Assembly (NCBI GenBank): GCA_964466455.1
Contig: CAYXNL010000020.1
Span: 1-33,921 of the forward strand
Source: S010-25 sp964466455
Lineage (GTDB): Bacteria; Pseudomonadota; Gammaproteobacteria; SZUA-229
Length of the DNA: 33,921 bases
Direction: 5' to 3'
Numbering within the stretch: the first letter of the stretch is position 1; every line of letters begins with the position of its first letter. Below, piece by piece: positions 25,550 to 33,379 of this stretch. Below the pieces are notes generated by a model. That model was not told the origin of the DNA and did not search any database. It saw nothing but the letters and a program-made list of their open reading frames with translations. The position numbers and the translations under genes were made by a program.

Positions 25550-26863
25550 ATGACTTATTCACTGAAGCCAAAGTTCACGTTAATTTTTTACCCGCTGATC
25601 ATCGTTACTTTATTTATTAGTATAAGTGCATATGCAGATAATAATAGCTCTGCCACCACAACCAGCACTACCATGAATGATGAACAGATACAGAAACTGT
25701 TCGAAAGTGCGATGACAGAACGTAATAACGGTGAGATTTTTTCATCCATACAGACATTTGAATACCTTCTTAGCCGACGTCCTTCACTCAACCGGGCACG
25801 GTTGGAACTGGCCGTTAGCTATTATCGTGCCAGTCGCTACAAAGATGCGCTCCACGAACTACAGACGGTACTGAACGACCCGAAAACCCCGGAAAAAGTA
25901 AAACTCTCCATTCTGGCCTATCTGGGGCAAATTCGACGCGACCAGCAAAAACCGGCCAGCCGTAACCAGTTTTCATATTATGCCAGAGCAGGGGTACTGT
26001 ATAACGACAATATCAATCTGGCACCATTTCGTGACATACCAAATATAGCCAATAATATTGAGATTACTTCACCTGGTATTGATACCTTTTTCAGCGCATC
26101 CCATCGTTACACACGCAAAAAACCGGTTAATGCCGCTGGCTCCGCCGCCTCTTTTCAATGGCAGAGTCAGGCATCATGGACCGGCGATAACTTCACCCGT
26201 AATAGTGATTATAATCTGAATGTTCTTAGCCTGAGTACTGGCCCAGCACTGGTGGTAGCAGGCCACTGGAGCGGTAGCGCCACCATACAGGTCGATCAGA
26301 TCTATTTTGGAAAGACAACACTGGGAACCTACACATCACTAAACCCGTTACTTACTTTTGAACTGGGAAACTATCGTAGCATTACCCTGGAAGCATCCTA
26401 TACTGACAATAATTTCACCCAGAGCGCGGACAATGGCCGTGATGGTCATACTGCCCTGGGTGGTATCGCATACACCACGCTATTAGGCGGGGTTGATAAT
26501 GGCCTGGAAACGGGCTTTCGCCTCAGCGACCGCAAGGCAACCGATAACCAGTTCGGTTATAACAGCTATGAACTCTATCTGGGCGGTTTTATTGCTACCG
26601 GAAAGAAATCGAATATTCGTCTCAATATCCACCTGCAGCAATATAACTATGCGGCTCCTGACACAATATCCGGATCCAACCGAGTCCGCGACGAACTGGA
26701 AGGACGCTATACACTAGGTTATAACCGGGACTTTTCCGCGGGCATAATGAAGAACTGGACGATGAATATCCATGGTGAATACACCCAGAATAATTCCAAT
26801 ATTACCGCATTCAGCTACAAGACAACGACTGTAGGCATTAACTTTGCAAAATATTTCCAGTAA
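25550..26863 (+). CDS. TPR-containing outer-membrane beta-barrel protein (Slam/DUF560-like layout)
   Basis: The 437-residue product has a signal peptide (about 1-29, ending AYA-DNN). TPR-like helices follow (about 43-130, with RARLELAVSYYRASRYKDAL), then a long C-terminal region of alternating strands ending in phenylalanine-aromatic residues (INFAKYFQ). The YNDNINLAP segment after the TPR part is typical of such proteins. The order TPR then barrel resembles Slam surface-lipoprotein translocators (DUF560), but I cannot confirm that family. Being divergent from the lapG-like operon, it could help to display or export a surface protein; this is inference. Confidence 0.7.
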   Translation: MTYSLKPKFTLIFYPLIIVTLFISISAYADNNSSATTTSTTMNDEQIQKLFESAMTERNNGEIFSSIQTFEYLLSRRPSLNRARLELAVSYYRASRYKDALHELQTVLNDPKTPEKVKLSILAYLGQIRRDQQKPASRNQFSYYARAGVLYNDNINLAPFRDIPNIANNIEITSPGIDTFFSASHRYTRKKPVNAAGSAASFQWQSQASWTGDNFTRNSDYNLNVLSLSTGPALVVAGHWSGSATIQVDQIYFGKTTLGTYTSLNPLLTFELGNYRSITLEASYTDNNFTQSADNGRDGHTALGGIAYTTLLGGVDNGLETGFRLSDRKATDNQFGYNSYELYLGGFIATGKKSNIRLNIHLQQYNYAAPDTISGSNRVRDELEGRYTLGYNRDFSAGIMKNWTMNIHGEYTQNNSNITAFSYKTTTVGINFAKYFQ

Positions 26864-27330
26864 ATATTGCCAAAAATAGTGTAAAGAAAACAGACATCCC
26901 ATTTAAATAAAAAGAAGGCGTTTATCTTTTTACTGATTAAAAAATAACCAACTGAACTACATTATGTAATACATTCCGACTTCTGTCGATATTTTTTACT
27001 TTTATACGAAAGAAGAATTTCATCGTAATTTTGCTACCAGAAACACAACGGCAACCGCTTCCAACTATCCGACAGCGCGATACAACTTATTGAAAAACAA
27101 GATACAATAGTTAAAGACAAGATAAGCTAGATATAAAATACCAGTGAACCAGCCAGCCCTGAATGACATGAACCAGTAAAATAGACAACACACGTATATG
27201 GAGTTTTGTATCACAAACCTTTACAGTTACGTGGAGAAATTTGCAATAAACTGTTTTTTTGCACACAAATGAAGCGAGAGAAGTATAACGACTCGTGTAA
27301 CTAATTGTTAAACATAGTCTGTTTTTATTT
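26864..27330. other. Long intergenic region upstream of a sigma-54 promoter
   Basis: About 470 A/T-rich bases with no supported gene. A weak hairpin AAAAAGA/TCTTTTT (26909-26915, 26925-26931) may terminate the TPR-barrel gene. Inverted repeats that an enhancer-binding activator could use include TTTGTATCACAAA (near 27208-27220) and TAAC-TAATT-GTTA (27298-27310). Confidence 0.45.
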
Positions 27331-27346
27331 TGGCACAGATACTGCA
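27331..27346 (+). promoter_or_regulatory. Sigma-54 (RpoN) promoter
   Basis: TGGCACAGATACTGCA matches the -24/-12 consensus TGGCAC-N5-TTGCA at all but one base, with GG and GC separated by exactly 10 bp. Transcription would start near 27358, about 60 bp before the proline-rich protein gene. PEP-CTERM genes in several bacteria are known to depend on RpoN with the PrsK/PrsR two-component system, which fits the second gene of this unit. Confidence 0.75.
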
Positions 27347-27416
27347 AGAACTATTTAGAACTCTAATTCCTGTATCTGAATTTTAAATTACATAAAAATT
27401 GTAACAAAAAAATAAA

Positions 27417-27941
27417 ATGATCAAAATGCAGCTTTACCCCCGATTATCCGGTCGGCACGGTCAGACCCCCTCAGTATTGATTTTTACTACGCTAATACTG
27501 ACAGCGGTTCTGTTCGCCCCCGTTACCTTCGCTGCCACCAGCAATCACCATTGCAAGGCACAGTCGGGACATAACAACAGTGCGGATTGCGTGTTTGACT
27601 GGGGAGCATGGGGGTTGAATATTGAGCCTGCTGCTGGCGGTGTCAGCCACTCACCCGGACAAATTATCAAACCGCTGCATTCGCAATTCTCACTGACCAC
27701 CAACAGTACTGCAGCACTGGCACCAGCTGAAATACCGCCCGTAGTGACTCCGCCACCTGTAAATACAGCACCACCATCACCAAATACAAGACCCTATAAA
27801 CCGGGTGAACCAATCGCCACAGGAACACCACGCAGACAACCCTCAGTGACTCAGCTACCTGTAAATACAGCACCACCATCACCAAATACAAGACCCTATA
27901 AACCGGGTGAACCAATCGCCACAGGAACACCACGCAGGTAG
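27417..27941 (+). CDS. Secreted proline-rich protein with 34-residue tandem repeat
   Basis: The 174-residue product has a long signal peptide (about 1-39, ending VTFA-ATSNHH), a short domain with two cysteines (HHCKAQSGHNNSADC), and a Pro/Thr/Ala-rich tail. The tail holds two copies of a 34-residue unit with NTAPPSPNTRPYKPGEP (about 109-142 and 143-174), the second ending at the stop. No known family is recognised. Such tails usually span cell wall or extracellular space or bind polysaccharide. It lies directly behind the sigma-54 promoter and 25 bp before the PEP-CTERM-type gene, so both are likely one operon. Confidence 0.7.
   Translation: MIKMQLYPRLSGRHGQTPSVLIFTTLILTAVLFAPVTFAATSNHHCKAQSGHNNSADCVFDWGAWGLNIEPAAGGVSHSPGQIIKPLHSQFSLTTNSTAALAPAEIPPVVTPPPVNTAPPSPNTRPYKPGEPIATGTPRRQPSVTQLPVNTAPPSPNTRPYKPGEPIATGTPRR
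27743..27937 (+). repeat. 102-bp direct tandem repeat within the proline-rich gene
   Basis: 27743-27844 and 27845-27937 are nearly identical at the DNA level with a period of 102 bases (34 codons). Differences are confined mostly to the unit edges (for example CTCCGCCACC against CTCAGCTACC). High DNA identity indicates recent duplication. Confidence 0.9.
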
Positions 27942-27966
27942 TTCATCCTACAAAGTGAGAATAAAT

Positions 27967-28677
27967 ATGGGAAAATTAAATATAAAAAAATTTCTTTTCT
28001 TTAGCATTGTAATTGCCTCATTATCAACCCCGGTGGAGGCAGCAATAATTAACATTGGCGGGACATCAGTGAAATTTACAGCGGCGAGTAAATTTATAGG
28101 TACCACTGGCACGTTTGACGAATCATCCGCACCATATGGAAATATAGATCCTTCGACACTAGCCTTTAAAAACACTATCACCAGTGATGTCGGTACCTAC
28201 GTTTATGGTCACAGCGCTTCCGCAACGATTAATGTTGGTTTCAATACAGCATCAAATATACAGGCTCATTCTGGTAATGACCTGGCTATCTACACAATAA
28301 GTAATGGTTATAATTTTAACCTGCAGGTATTAGACACAAATGGTACTGAAATGCTGGGGAGCAATGGTAAAGAGTACAGCGTCTCTACAAGTAATGTCAC
28401 TACTTCATGCCTGTCTCGTTTTTTAACCTGTTATCTTGTTTCAGTCACAGCCATTGATTTGCCAGATAGTATCAATGGAGCAAAAATAGGAGCCATCAAC
28501 ATTAATATCGGAAGTAATTATAATGGAACATATACTTCCGGTGGTATCACACACACTGCATATTCAAATTTTGCACTTGCTGGAGCAATAACCCCCGTAC
28601 CCCTGCCTCTACCTCTCCTGCTATTTAGCTCCGGTCTGATTTTTCTGGGCTGGTTCGGTCGCAGGAAAAAGATATAA
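27967..28677 (+). CDS. PEP-CTERM-type sorted surface protein
   Basis: The 236-residue product has a signal peptide (about 1-26, ending VEAA). A Gly/Ser/Thr/Asn-rich beta-type body follows, then a C-terminal sorting signal: VPLPLPLLLFSSGL, a short hydrophobic helix, and the basic end GRRKKI. This VPLP-helix-Arg/Lys layout is that of PEP-CTERM proteins, which exosortase cuts and anchors at the surface, often together with exopolysaccharide production. No exosortase is visible in the window. The upstream frame adds 20 unlikely residues; ATG 27967 follows GTGAGA and begins the signal peptide. Confidence 0.85.
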   Translation: MGKLNIKKFLFFSIVIASLSTPVEAAIINIGGTSVKFTAASKFIGTTGTFDESSAPYGNIDPSTLAFKNTITSDVGTYVYGHSASATINVGFNTASNIQAHSGNDLAIYTISNGYNFNLQVLDTNGTEMLGSNGKEYSVSTSNVTTSCLSRFLTCYLVSVTAIDLPDSINGAKIGAININIGSNYNGTYTSGGITHTAYSNFALAGAITPVPLPLPLLLFSSGLIFLGWFGRRKKI

Positions 28678-28693
28678 TTTTCATTTTCTCTCC

Positions 28694-28743
28694 GGGCAGA
28701 AAGTAGCCGCCGCGCTGCTTTTTGCCCTTTTCTTTTTGCTCTT
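28694..28743 (+). terminator. Terminator of the sigma-54 unit
   Basis: GGGCAGAAAGTAGC (28694-28707) pairs with GCTGCTTTTTGCCC (28714-28727) over 14 positions with two G-U pairs. T-rich sequence follows. It lies 17 bp after the PEP-CTERM-type stop and isolates that unit from the following PP-loop gene. Confidence 0.8.
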
Positions 28744-28793
28744 TTATACACCTGCTATAATTACCTTTTATTATTCTCTGTACTGTTTATCCT

Positions 28794-29837
28794 ATGTCCA
28801 TACACAAGAAAGCGGTTGCTCTAATTTCCGGTGGCCTGGATTCCCTGCTGGCGGCAAAATTAATGCTTGAGCAGGGCATTCATGTTGAAGGCATTAATTT
28901 TTATACCGGCTTCTGTGTCGAAGGCCATACCCATGCGATTCGCAAAAAAGACCGGGTAAAGCCCAAACGTAATAATGCTTTATGGAGCGCCGAACAACTG
29001 GGAATAAAATTACATATTGTTGATATTATCGAAGAATACAAAGAGGTATTAATCAACCCCAAACATGGCTATGGCGCCAACATGAACCCGTGTCTGGACT
29101 GTAAAATTTTTATGGTGCGTAAAGCAAAACAATGGATGGACGAACACTGTTTTGATTTTATTATCACGGGTGAAGTAGTAGGTCAGCGCCCCATGTCGCA
29201 GCGCAAGGATTTGCTGCCGGTGGTAGTGCGTGAGTCCGGTGCCGATGACCGTCTGCTACGACCGTTGTGTGCAAAAAACCTTGCCCCTACCCTGCCCGAA
29301 CGTGAAGGCTGGGTGGACCGGGAAAAACTGCTCAATTTTAGCGGGCGTAACCGCAAACCACAGATGGCACTGGCAGAAAAATTCAGTTTTTATGATTACG
29401 CCTCACCCGCCGGTGGCTGCTGTTTCCTCACCGATGAAAATTATTCTCGCAAGCTGGTTGACCTGTGGCAGGCAAGAAATAAAAAAGACTATGAATTTGA
29501 TGATATTATGTTATTAAAAGTTGGCCGCCATCTGCGCCCTGCGCCACACTATAAACTTATTATCAGCCGTGAAGATGGTGAAAATAATTTTCTTAATGGT
29601 TACCGCAAGCAGTTTTCAACTATTGAAATTAAAAGCCATAATGGACCGTTAACACTGGTTGATGGGGTAATGAATATGGAGGAAAGCAGGCAGGCAGCCC
29701 GCATCGCGGCACGTTTTAGTCAGGGTCGTGAAGCACAGCAGGTAACGGTACAGGTAACATTAAAAAATGGTGAGGAAAAAACGTTTGATGTCTCACCTAT
29801 GCCTGTCAATGAAATTAAACCGGAATGGTATATTTAA
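28794..29837 (+). CDS. PP-loop ATPase, ThiI/MnmA-like thiolation-type enzyme
   Basis: The 347-residue product begins with the PP-loop SGGLDSLLAAK (12-22), which binds ATP for adenylation. NPCLDCK (98-104) and AGGCCFLTDE follow; both have cysteines that could carry sulfur. The C-terminal part holds KLIISREDGENNFL, resembling the NFACT-R/DUF814-type tail found in such proteins. Known relatives thiolate tRNA (MnmA, ThiI), but the substrate of this branch is not defined. Its stop overlaps the tusA start (TAATG), so the pair is coupled, and TusA would be the natural sulfur donor. Confidence 0.8.
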   Translation: MSIHKKAVALISGGLDSLLAAKLMLEQGIHVEGINFYTGFCVEGHTHAIRKKDRVKPKRNNALWSAEQLGIKLHIVDIIEEYKEVLINPKHGYGANMNPCLDCKIFMVRKAKQWMDEHCFDFIITGEVVGQRPMSQRKDLLPVVVRESGADDRLLRPLCAKNLAPTLPEREGWVDREKLLNFSGRNRKPQMALAEKFSFYDYASPAGGCCFLTDENYSRKLVDLWQARNKKDYEFDDIMLLKVGRHLRPAPHYKLIISREDGENNFLNGYRKQFSTIEIKSHNGPLTLVDGVMNMEESRQAARIAARFSQGREAQQVTVQVTLKNGEEKTFDVSPMPVNEIKPEWYI

Positions 29838-30067
29838 TGAGCCACCACACACTCGATGCCCGGAATCTTTTATGTCCGATGCCGGTCATAAAAACCCAGA
29901 ATAAAGTTAATGAACTAAAAGCAGGTGATACGCTGGAAGTGATCAGCACCGACCCCGGCGCACTCAATGATATCCCTGCCTGGTGCCGGATAAGCGGCCA
30001 TCAGATGCTGAAAACATCCCAGTCAGATAATGAGGTCAGGATAGAAATCAGGGTTGGTGAAGAATAA
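29837..30067 (+). CDS. tusA: Sulfur-carrier protein TusA
   Basis: The 76-residue product is a TusA/SirA-family protein with the CPxP motif in LLCPMPVIKTQ, whose Cys carries the persulfide. GDTLEVISTDPGALNDIPAW is conserved too. It overlaps the PP-loop gene stop by one base, indicating translation coupling. An ATG four codons earlier is possible, but the TAATG start is preferred. TusA hands sulfur to tRNA thiolation, molybdopterin synthesis or, in sulfur oxidisers, DsrE-type proteins such as the one at 2628. Confidence 0.92.
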   Translation: MSHHTLDARNLLCPMPVIKTQNKVNELKAGDTLEVISTDPGALNDIPAWCRISGHQMLKTSQSDNEVRIEIRVGEE

Positions 30068-30085
30068 TTTGTACCGGGTACAAAT
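30067..30085. terminator. Hairpin after tusA
   Basis: ATTTGTAC (30067-30074) and GTACAAAT (30078-30085) form a perfect 8-bp stem with a 3-base loop at the tusA stop. No long T-run follows, so termination is uncertain. Confidence 0.4.
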
Positions 30086-30117
30086 ATGATAAATCGCAAT
30101 AAAATACCCGTCCAATT

Positions 30118-30453
30118 TTAACGCGTATTTTTATTATAGGCATCAATTGCCGCTTTACCTTTGCTTAATCCGTTGAGCTGACTTCTGGTTTCTTCCCTTG
30201 CACGAATAGCCAACTGTTTTAACTTTTCATTCACCGATAACAATTCATGGGTTGCACTGGAGATGACATCTTTATTGTAGTGTTTTTCTGCATTTTTATA
30301 AAAGGAACCAATCATTTTTTCACGAAGGTTCTCGGTTTCCTTTACCCTTTCCCAGTTTCCTGCTTCCGCATCTTTTAACATACGGATGTTAAGCTCTATT
30401 AATTGTGACAATTCGGTCAAAACAGTCAACTCATTTTTCGTTGTTGTACTCAC
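30118..30453 (-). CDS. FliT-like flagellar chaperone (tentative)
   Basis: The 111-residue, mostly helical protein has GTG as start. It lies 65 bp downstream of fliS, where fliT usually sits. The pattern SQLIELNIRMLKDAEAGNWERVKETENLREKMI matches the size and helical pattern of FliT, the FliD export chaperone. Sequence similarity is weak, so the call rests mainly on position. Confidence 0.55.
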   Translation of the reverse strand: MSTTTKNELTVLTELSQLIELNIRMLKDAEAGNWERVKETENLREKMIGSFYKNAEKHYNKDVISSATHELLSVNEKLKQLAIRAREETRSQLNGLSKGKAAIDAYNKNTR

Positions 30454-30518
30454 GATTATAGAACACCGATATGGTTTATATCAAAAATTCATGGCTCTTA
30501 ATATTCCGGTTTCCACCA

Positions 30519-30953
30519 TTATCCATAGTTTATGGTAGCTGGATTTTCCGTACCAACCTGCCGAATACCGACTGGTATAGCATCCCAACCGGACTTTATT
30601 TCTTTTAGTAAAACAGATACTTCATCAAGGATATTCGTATCATTTTTCATATTAGCCTGTAACAACTGACGTTCAATATAGTCATATAGATTATCAAGAT
30701 TTGCAGCCACTTTCCCCCCAGCCTCTTTATTTAAACTGCAACGCAGGCCAATAATAATCGATATAACCTGACTGATAAGCTCTCCCTTTTTAGCATAATT
30801 TTTGCGCCGCATTAGCCCTTTTACTGCCGCGATTTTTCCCAAAGCCCCTTCCAGCAACATTTGCACCAATCGATGCGGATCGGCATCAGTCACTCCGCCC
30901 TCACAATTAACCTGATTGTAATGACCGACTTTACTCATCGATTGATAACCCAT
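30519..30953 (-). CDS. fliS: Flagellar export chaperone FliS
   Basis: FliS binds flagellin in the cytoplasm and prevents early polymerisation. The 144-residue product has the family pattern DADPHRLVQMLLEGALGKIAAVKG and LRCSLNKEAGGKVAANLDNLYDYI. AGGAG lies 7 bases before the ATG. It sits between flaG and the fliT-like gene in the usual order. Confidence 0.93.
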   Translation of the reverse strand: MGYQSMSKVGHYNQVNCEGGVTDADPHRLVQMLLEGALGKIAAVKGLMRRKNYAKKGELISQVISIIIGLRCSLNKEAGGKVAANLDNLYDYIERQLLQANMKNDTNILDEVSVLLKEIKSGWDAIPVGIRQVGTENPATINYG

Positions 30954-31085
30954 TTTATTTCTCCTGCCCTTGCTCTATTAGCATGTTTAAAATAATATTG
31001 ATAATCGAACTTATCTATTATATGAATCACTAGCTGTATAGATGCTTACACAATACAACCACACATAGGTTAAAATAAATACCGT

Positions 31086-31490
31086 TCAGGTATAACTGCT
31101 GAACAGCTTCAGGTCCTCACCCTCACTCAGCATCTTTGCAACATTTAGTGCTTCTTCACTGGGTATCTGTCTAACCACTTTTTTTGTAGACAAATCTATA
31201 ACCTTAACTATTACCTTTCCACTCGTCTTATCCACACTAAAACGAAGCTCACGTTCTATTACCTGAATATTTTTATTAATTCCCTGTACTATTTTTTTTA
31301 ACTTTCCAGTATCCGGTATCTGATTGGGCAACTTGCCCTGCGCTGAGACCGGCTTTTTTGCTGCTGAATTATTGCCTGACTCGCCCGTATTCTGCTTTGC
31401 TGATACAGCCTTAACAGGTAAACTTTTTTCAACACCAGAGTTTTTCACAAAACTCTTTTTGCCCGTTTCATTCATCGGTTGCATTATCAT
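31086..31490 (-). CDS. flaG: FlaG-family flagellar protein
   Basis: The 134-residue product has a low-complexity, Lys/Ser/Asn-rich N-terminal half and a C-terminal FlaG domain with LRFSVDKTSGKVIVKVID and KVVRQIPSEEAL. FlaG affects filament length in polar flagella. GGTAGG lies 7 bases before the ATG. It lies between fliD and fliS. Confidence 0.9.
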   Translation of the reverse strand: MIMQPMNETGKKSFVKNSGVEKSLPVKAVSAKQNTGESGNNSAAKKPVSAQGKLPNQIPDTGKLKKIVQGINKNIQVIERELRFSVDKTSGKVIVKVIDLSTKKVVRQIPSEEALNVAKMLSEGEDLKLFSSYT

Positions 31491-31648
31491 AATGTTACCT
31501 ACCCGTTAGCCTGGCTACTTTATCTTAAATATAAAACAACACTGCGTCACTTTTATTTCAATCTGTAAAATTATGGCTATTCTCTGGCCAATAGAAAATA
31601 CGCCACCTCTATTATCCTATCGACATTGTATTAGAAATACTTTAGCCG

Positions 31649-33043
31649 CTATTTTCCAGTTGCTGTTGAGCCACCCGGCGTTGGTAAACTGGCTAACTGC
31701 TGGGTTAAAAAAGCACCTGTAGATCTTAGTTGTGCCACCATTGTATCCATTGCAATAAATTGTGCATTCAACCGTGCGCGTAACATATCCATACGACGCG
31801 TTAAATCAGCACGCTCACCACCAATAGACTTAATCTGATTTTGCAGACTACCGCTGCGTAGATCAAGAATCCCATCGGTGGCAACATACCCGGATAGAGA
31901 ATTTGTAAAGGTATTTGCCATCCCGTTAGCGGAGGAAAAAAACTGCTTCACATCGGATAAATTATTATTCAGTTTACTATCCAGTACGCTACTATTAATG
32001 CTCAGACTGCCAGTAGCATCCAGCGTAATACCGAGCTGGGATAAATTTGATAATGCACCGCCACTGATACTGGTTGTCAGTGCCTGCTCTACACTACCCT
32101 GTAACCCACGAATCAGGAAATCACCATTTAATGCAGCGGCTACTTTCGTTGTTGGATCGTAATGTGACAGCCCCTTCATTACGCCTGATAGTGTATTGTA
32201 GTTGGTAACAAAACTCTGAATATCACTTTTAATTGACTGCGTATCTGCGGCTACAGTTAACGTTTCAGTTGTACCTGGCTGGGCACTGGCCAGATTAAAA
32301 GTTACGCCTGAAATTACATCGGAAAAACTGTTACTGCTGCGTGTTACTGCCTGCGAATCAATGTTAATTTTGGCATCCGTTGCCGCCTGTAACGTTACCA
32401 GATTAGCAGCATCCAGCCGGGTTAAATCATAAGCATCAGCAGTATTGTTATCCACTGCAGTAACATTAATTGCATTTGCTGCACCCACCTTTGTTGAAGT
32501 TAGTACCAGTTGTGTACCTGAATTCACATTAATTAAAGAGGCGGTTACACCCGTATTATTCGGGGCGGCGTTAATTGCGTCGCGAACACCTTGCAGAGTA
32601 TTATTTGTACTATCAATAGTCAGTTGAAAACTACCCGTACCCTGGGCGATAGTTATGGTTCCTGTACCGACTATATCGGTAGCAGCAGTAAAATTGCCAG
32701 AACGTAGTTTTTCCGCCTGTGCCAGTTGTACAACTTCTATATTATACTTGCCAGCAACGGCCTGGGTACTTGCGGTTGCAGTAAAAACACTGGTATTACT
32801 GGATGTTGCAGTAAATGCCTGAAAGGTAGAGGCATTACTTAAATTTGTAACGCTGCTCTGAAATGTTGACAGGGCACTTTTTAGTGTTCCTATCGCTGAT
32901 AATTGTGAACTGAGTTTGGTTTCTTTTTTATTAAGAAGAGCATTAACCGGGTCAGCCTCTGCTGCAACCAGCTTGGTAACCAGGCCCTTAATATTAATAC
33001 CGGAACCCAGACCAGACGATGTAATTGGCGGTGCAATTGGCAT
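31649..33043 (-). CDS. fliD: Flagellar filament cap protein FliD
   Basis: FliD caps the filament tip and helps flagellin assemble. The 464-residue product has the N-terminal pattern SGLGSGINIKGLVTKLVAAE and the coiled D0/D1 region. The middle is Thr/Ala/Asn-rich, and the C-terminal coil is RADLTRRMDMLRARLNAQF. Length is in the family range. GGAAG precedes the ATG. Order fliC-fliD-flaG-fliS is usual for polar flagella. Confidence 0.95.
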   Translation of the reverse strand: MPIAPPITSSGLGSGINIKGLVTKLVAAEADPVNALLNKKETKLSSQLSAIGTLKSALSTFQSSVTNLSNASTFQAFTATSSNTSVFTATASTQAVAGKYNIEVVQLAQAEKLRSGNFTAATDIVGTGTITIAQGTGSFQLTIDSTNNTLQGVRDAINAAPNNTGVTASLINVNSGTQLVLTSTKVGAANAINVTAVDNNTADAYDLTRLDAANLVTLQAATDAKINIDSQAVTRSSNSFSDVISGVTFNLASAQPGTTETLTVAADTQSIKSDIQSFVTNYNTLSGVMKGLSHYDPTTKVAAALNGDFLIRGLQGSVEQALTTSISGGALSNLSQLGITLDATGSLSINSSVLDSKLNNNLSDVKQFFSSANGMANTFTNSLSGYVATDGILDLRSGSLQNQIKSIGGERADLTRRMDMLRARLNAQFIAMDTMVAQLRSTGAFLTQQLASLPTPGGSTATGK

Positions 33044-33268
33044 TATATTTTCTTCCCGATGTTAAATAATAAACTTGCAGCATTTTGTACAACCAACAGG
33101 TTAATCTGCTGCTACTGATAATATTAACGGCCATTACAGAAAAAACTTTAACCTCTGGGTACATTCATCTCCCCAAGAGTATAAATAGCAATGTAATAAA
33201 AATTATTTTCAGGTATTTTCACCGCATTATAGATGTGACGCTACTTCCAAATAAGCAGTAACTTACTG
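33044..33268. other. fliD upstream region
   Basis: About 225 bp between the fliC terminator and fliD, with no gene seen. A sigma-28 or sigma-54 promoter would be expected, but I found no convincing match. Confidence 0.4.
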
Positions 33269-33310
33269 AAAAACAAGAAAAAGATGAGCCCATGCAATGG
33301 GCTCATCTTT
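33269..33310 (-). terminator. Terminator of the flagellin gene
   Basis: AAAGATGAGCCCA (33280-33292) and TGGGCTCATCTTT (33298-33310) form a perfect 13-bp stem with loop TGCAA. On the minus strand a T-rich tract follows. It lies about 70 bp after the flagellin stop. Confidence 0.9.
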
Positions 33311-33379
33311 AATGCCAGGAATTTCTGCTTAAGTCGTGAGCCTGTATCCTGTGACCAGACTTAACCAGCGCCCCTTTAA

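Noticed and set aside
27111..27347. 78-codon minus-strand frame in the region upstream of the sigma-54 promoter
   Set aside because: Composition is unlike a protein, there is no ribosome site, and it overlaps the promoter.
27743..27937. CRISPR-like repeat
   Set aside because: Two adjacent 102-base coding units without spacers, in frame in a secreted protein gene.
31575..31590. Possible sigma-54 promoter before flaG (TGGCCA-N5-TAGCC on the minus strand)
   Set aside because: GG and GC have the right spacing, but both boxes deviate from consensus; too weak to list as a feature.
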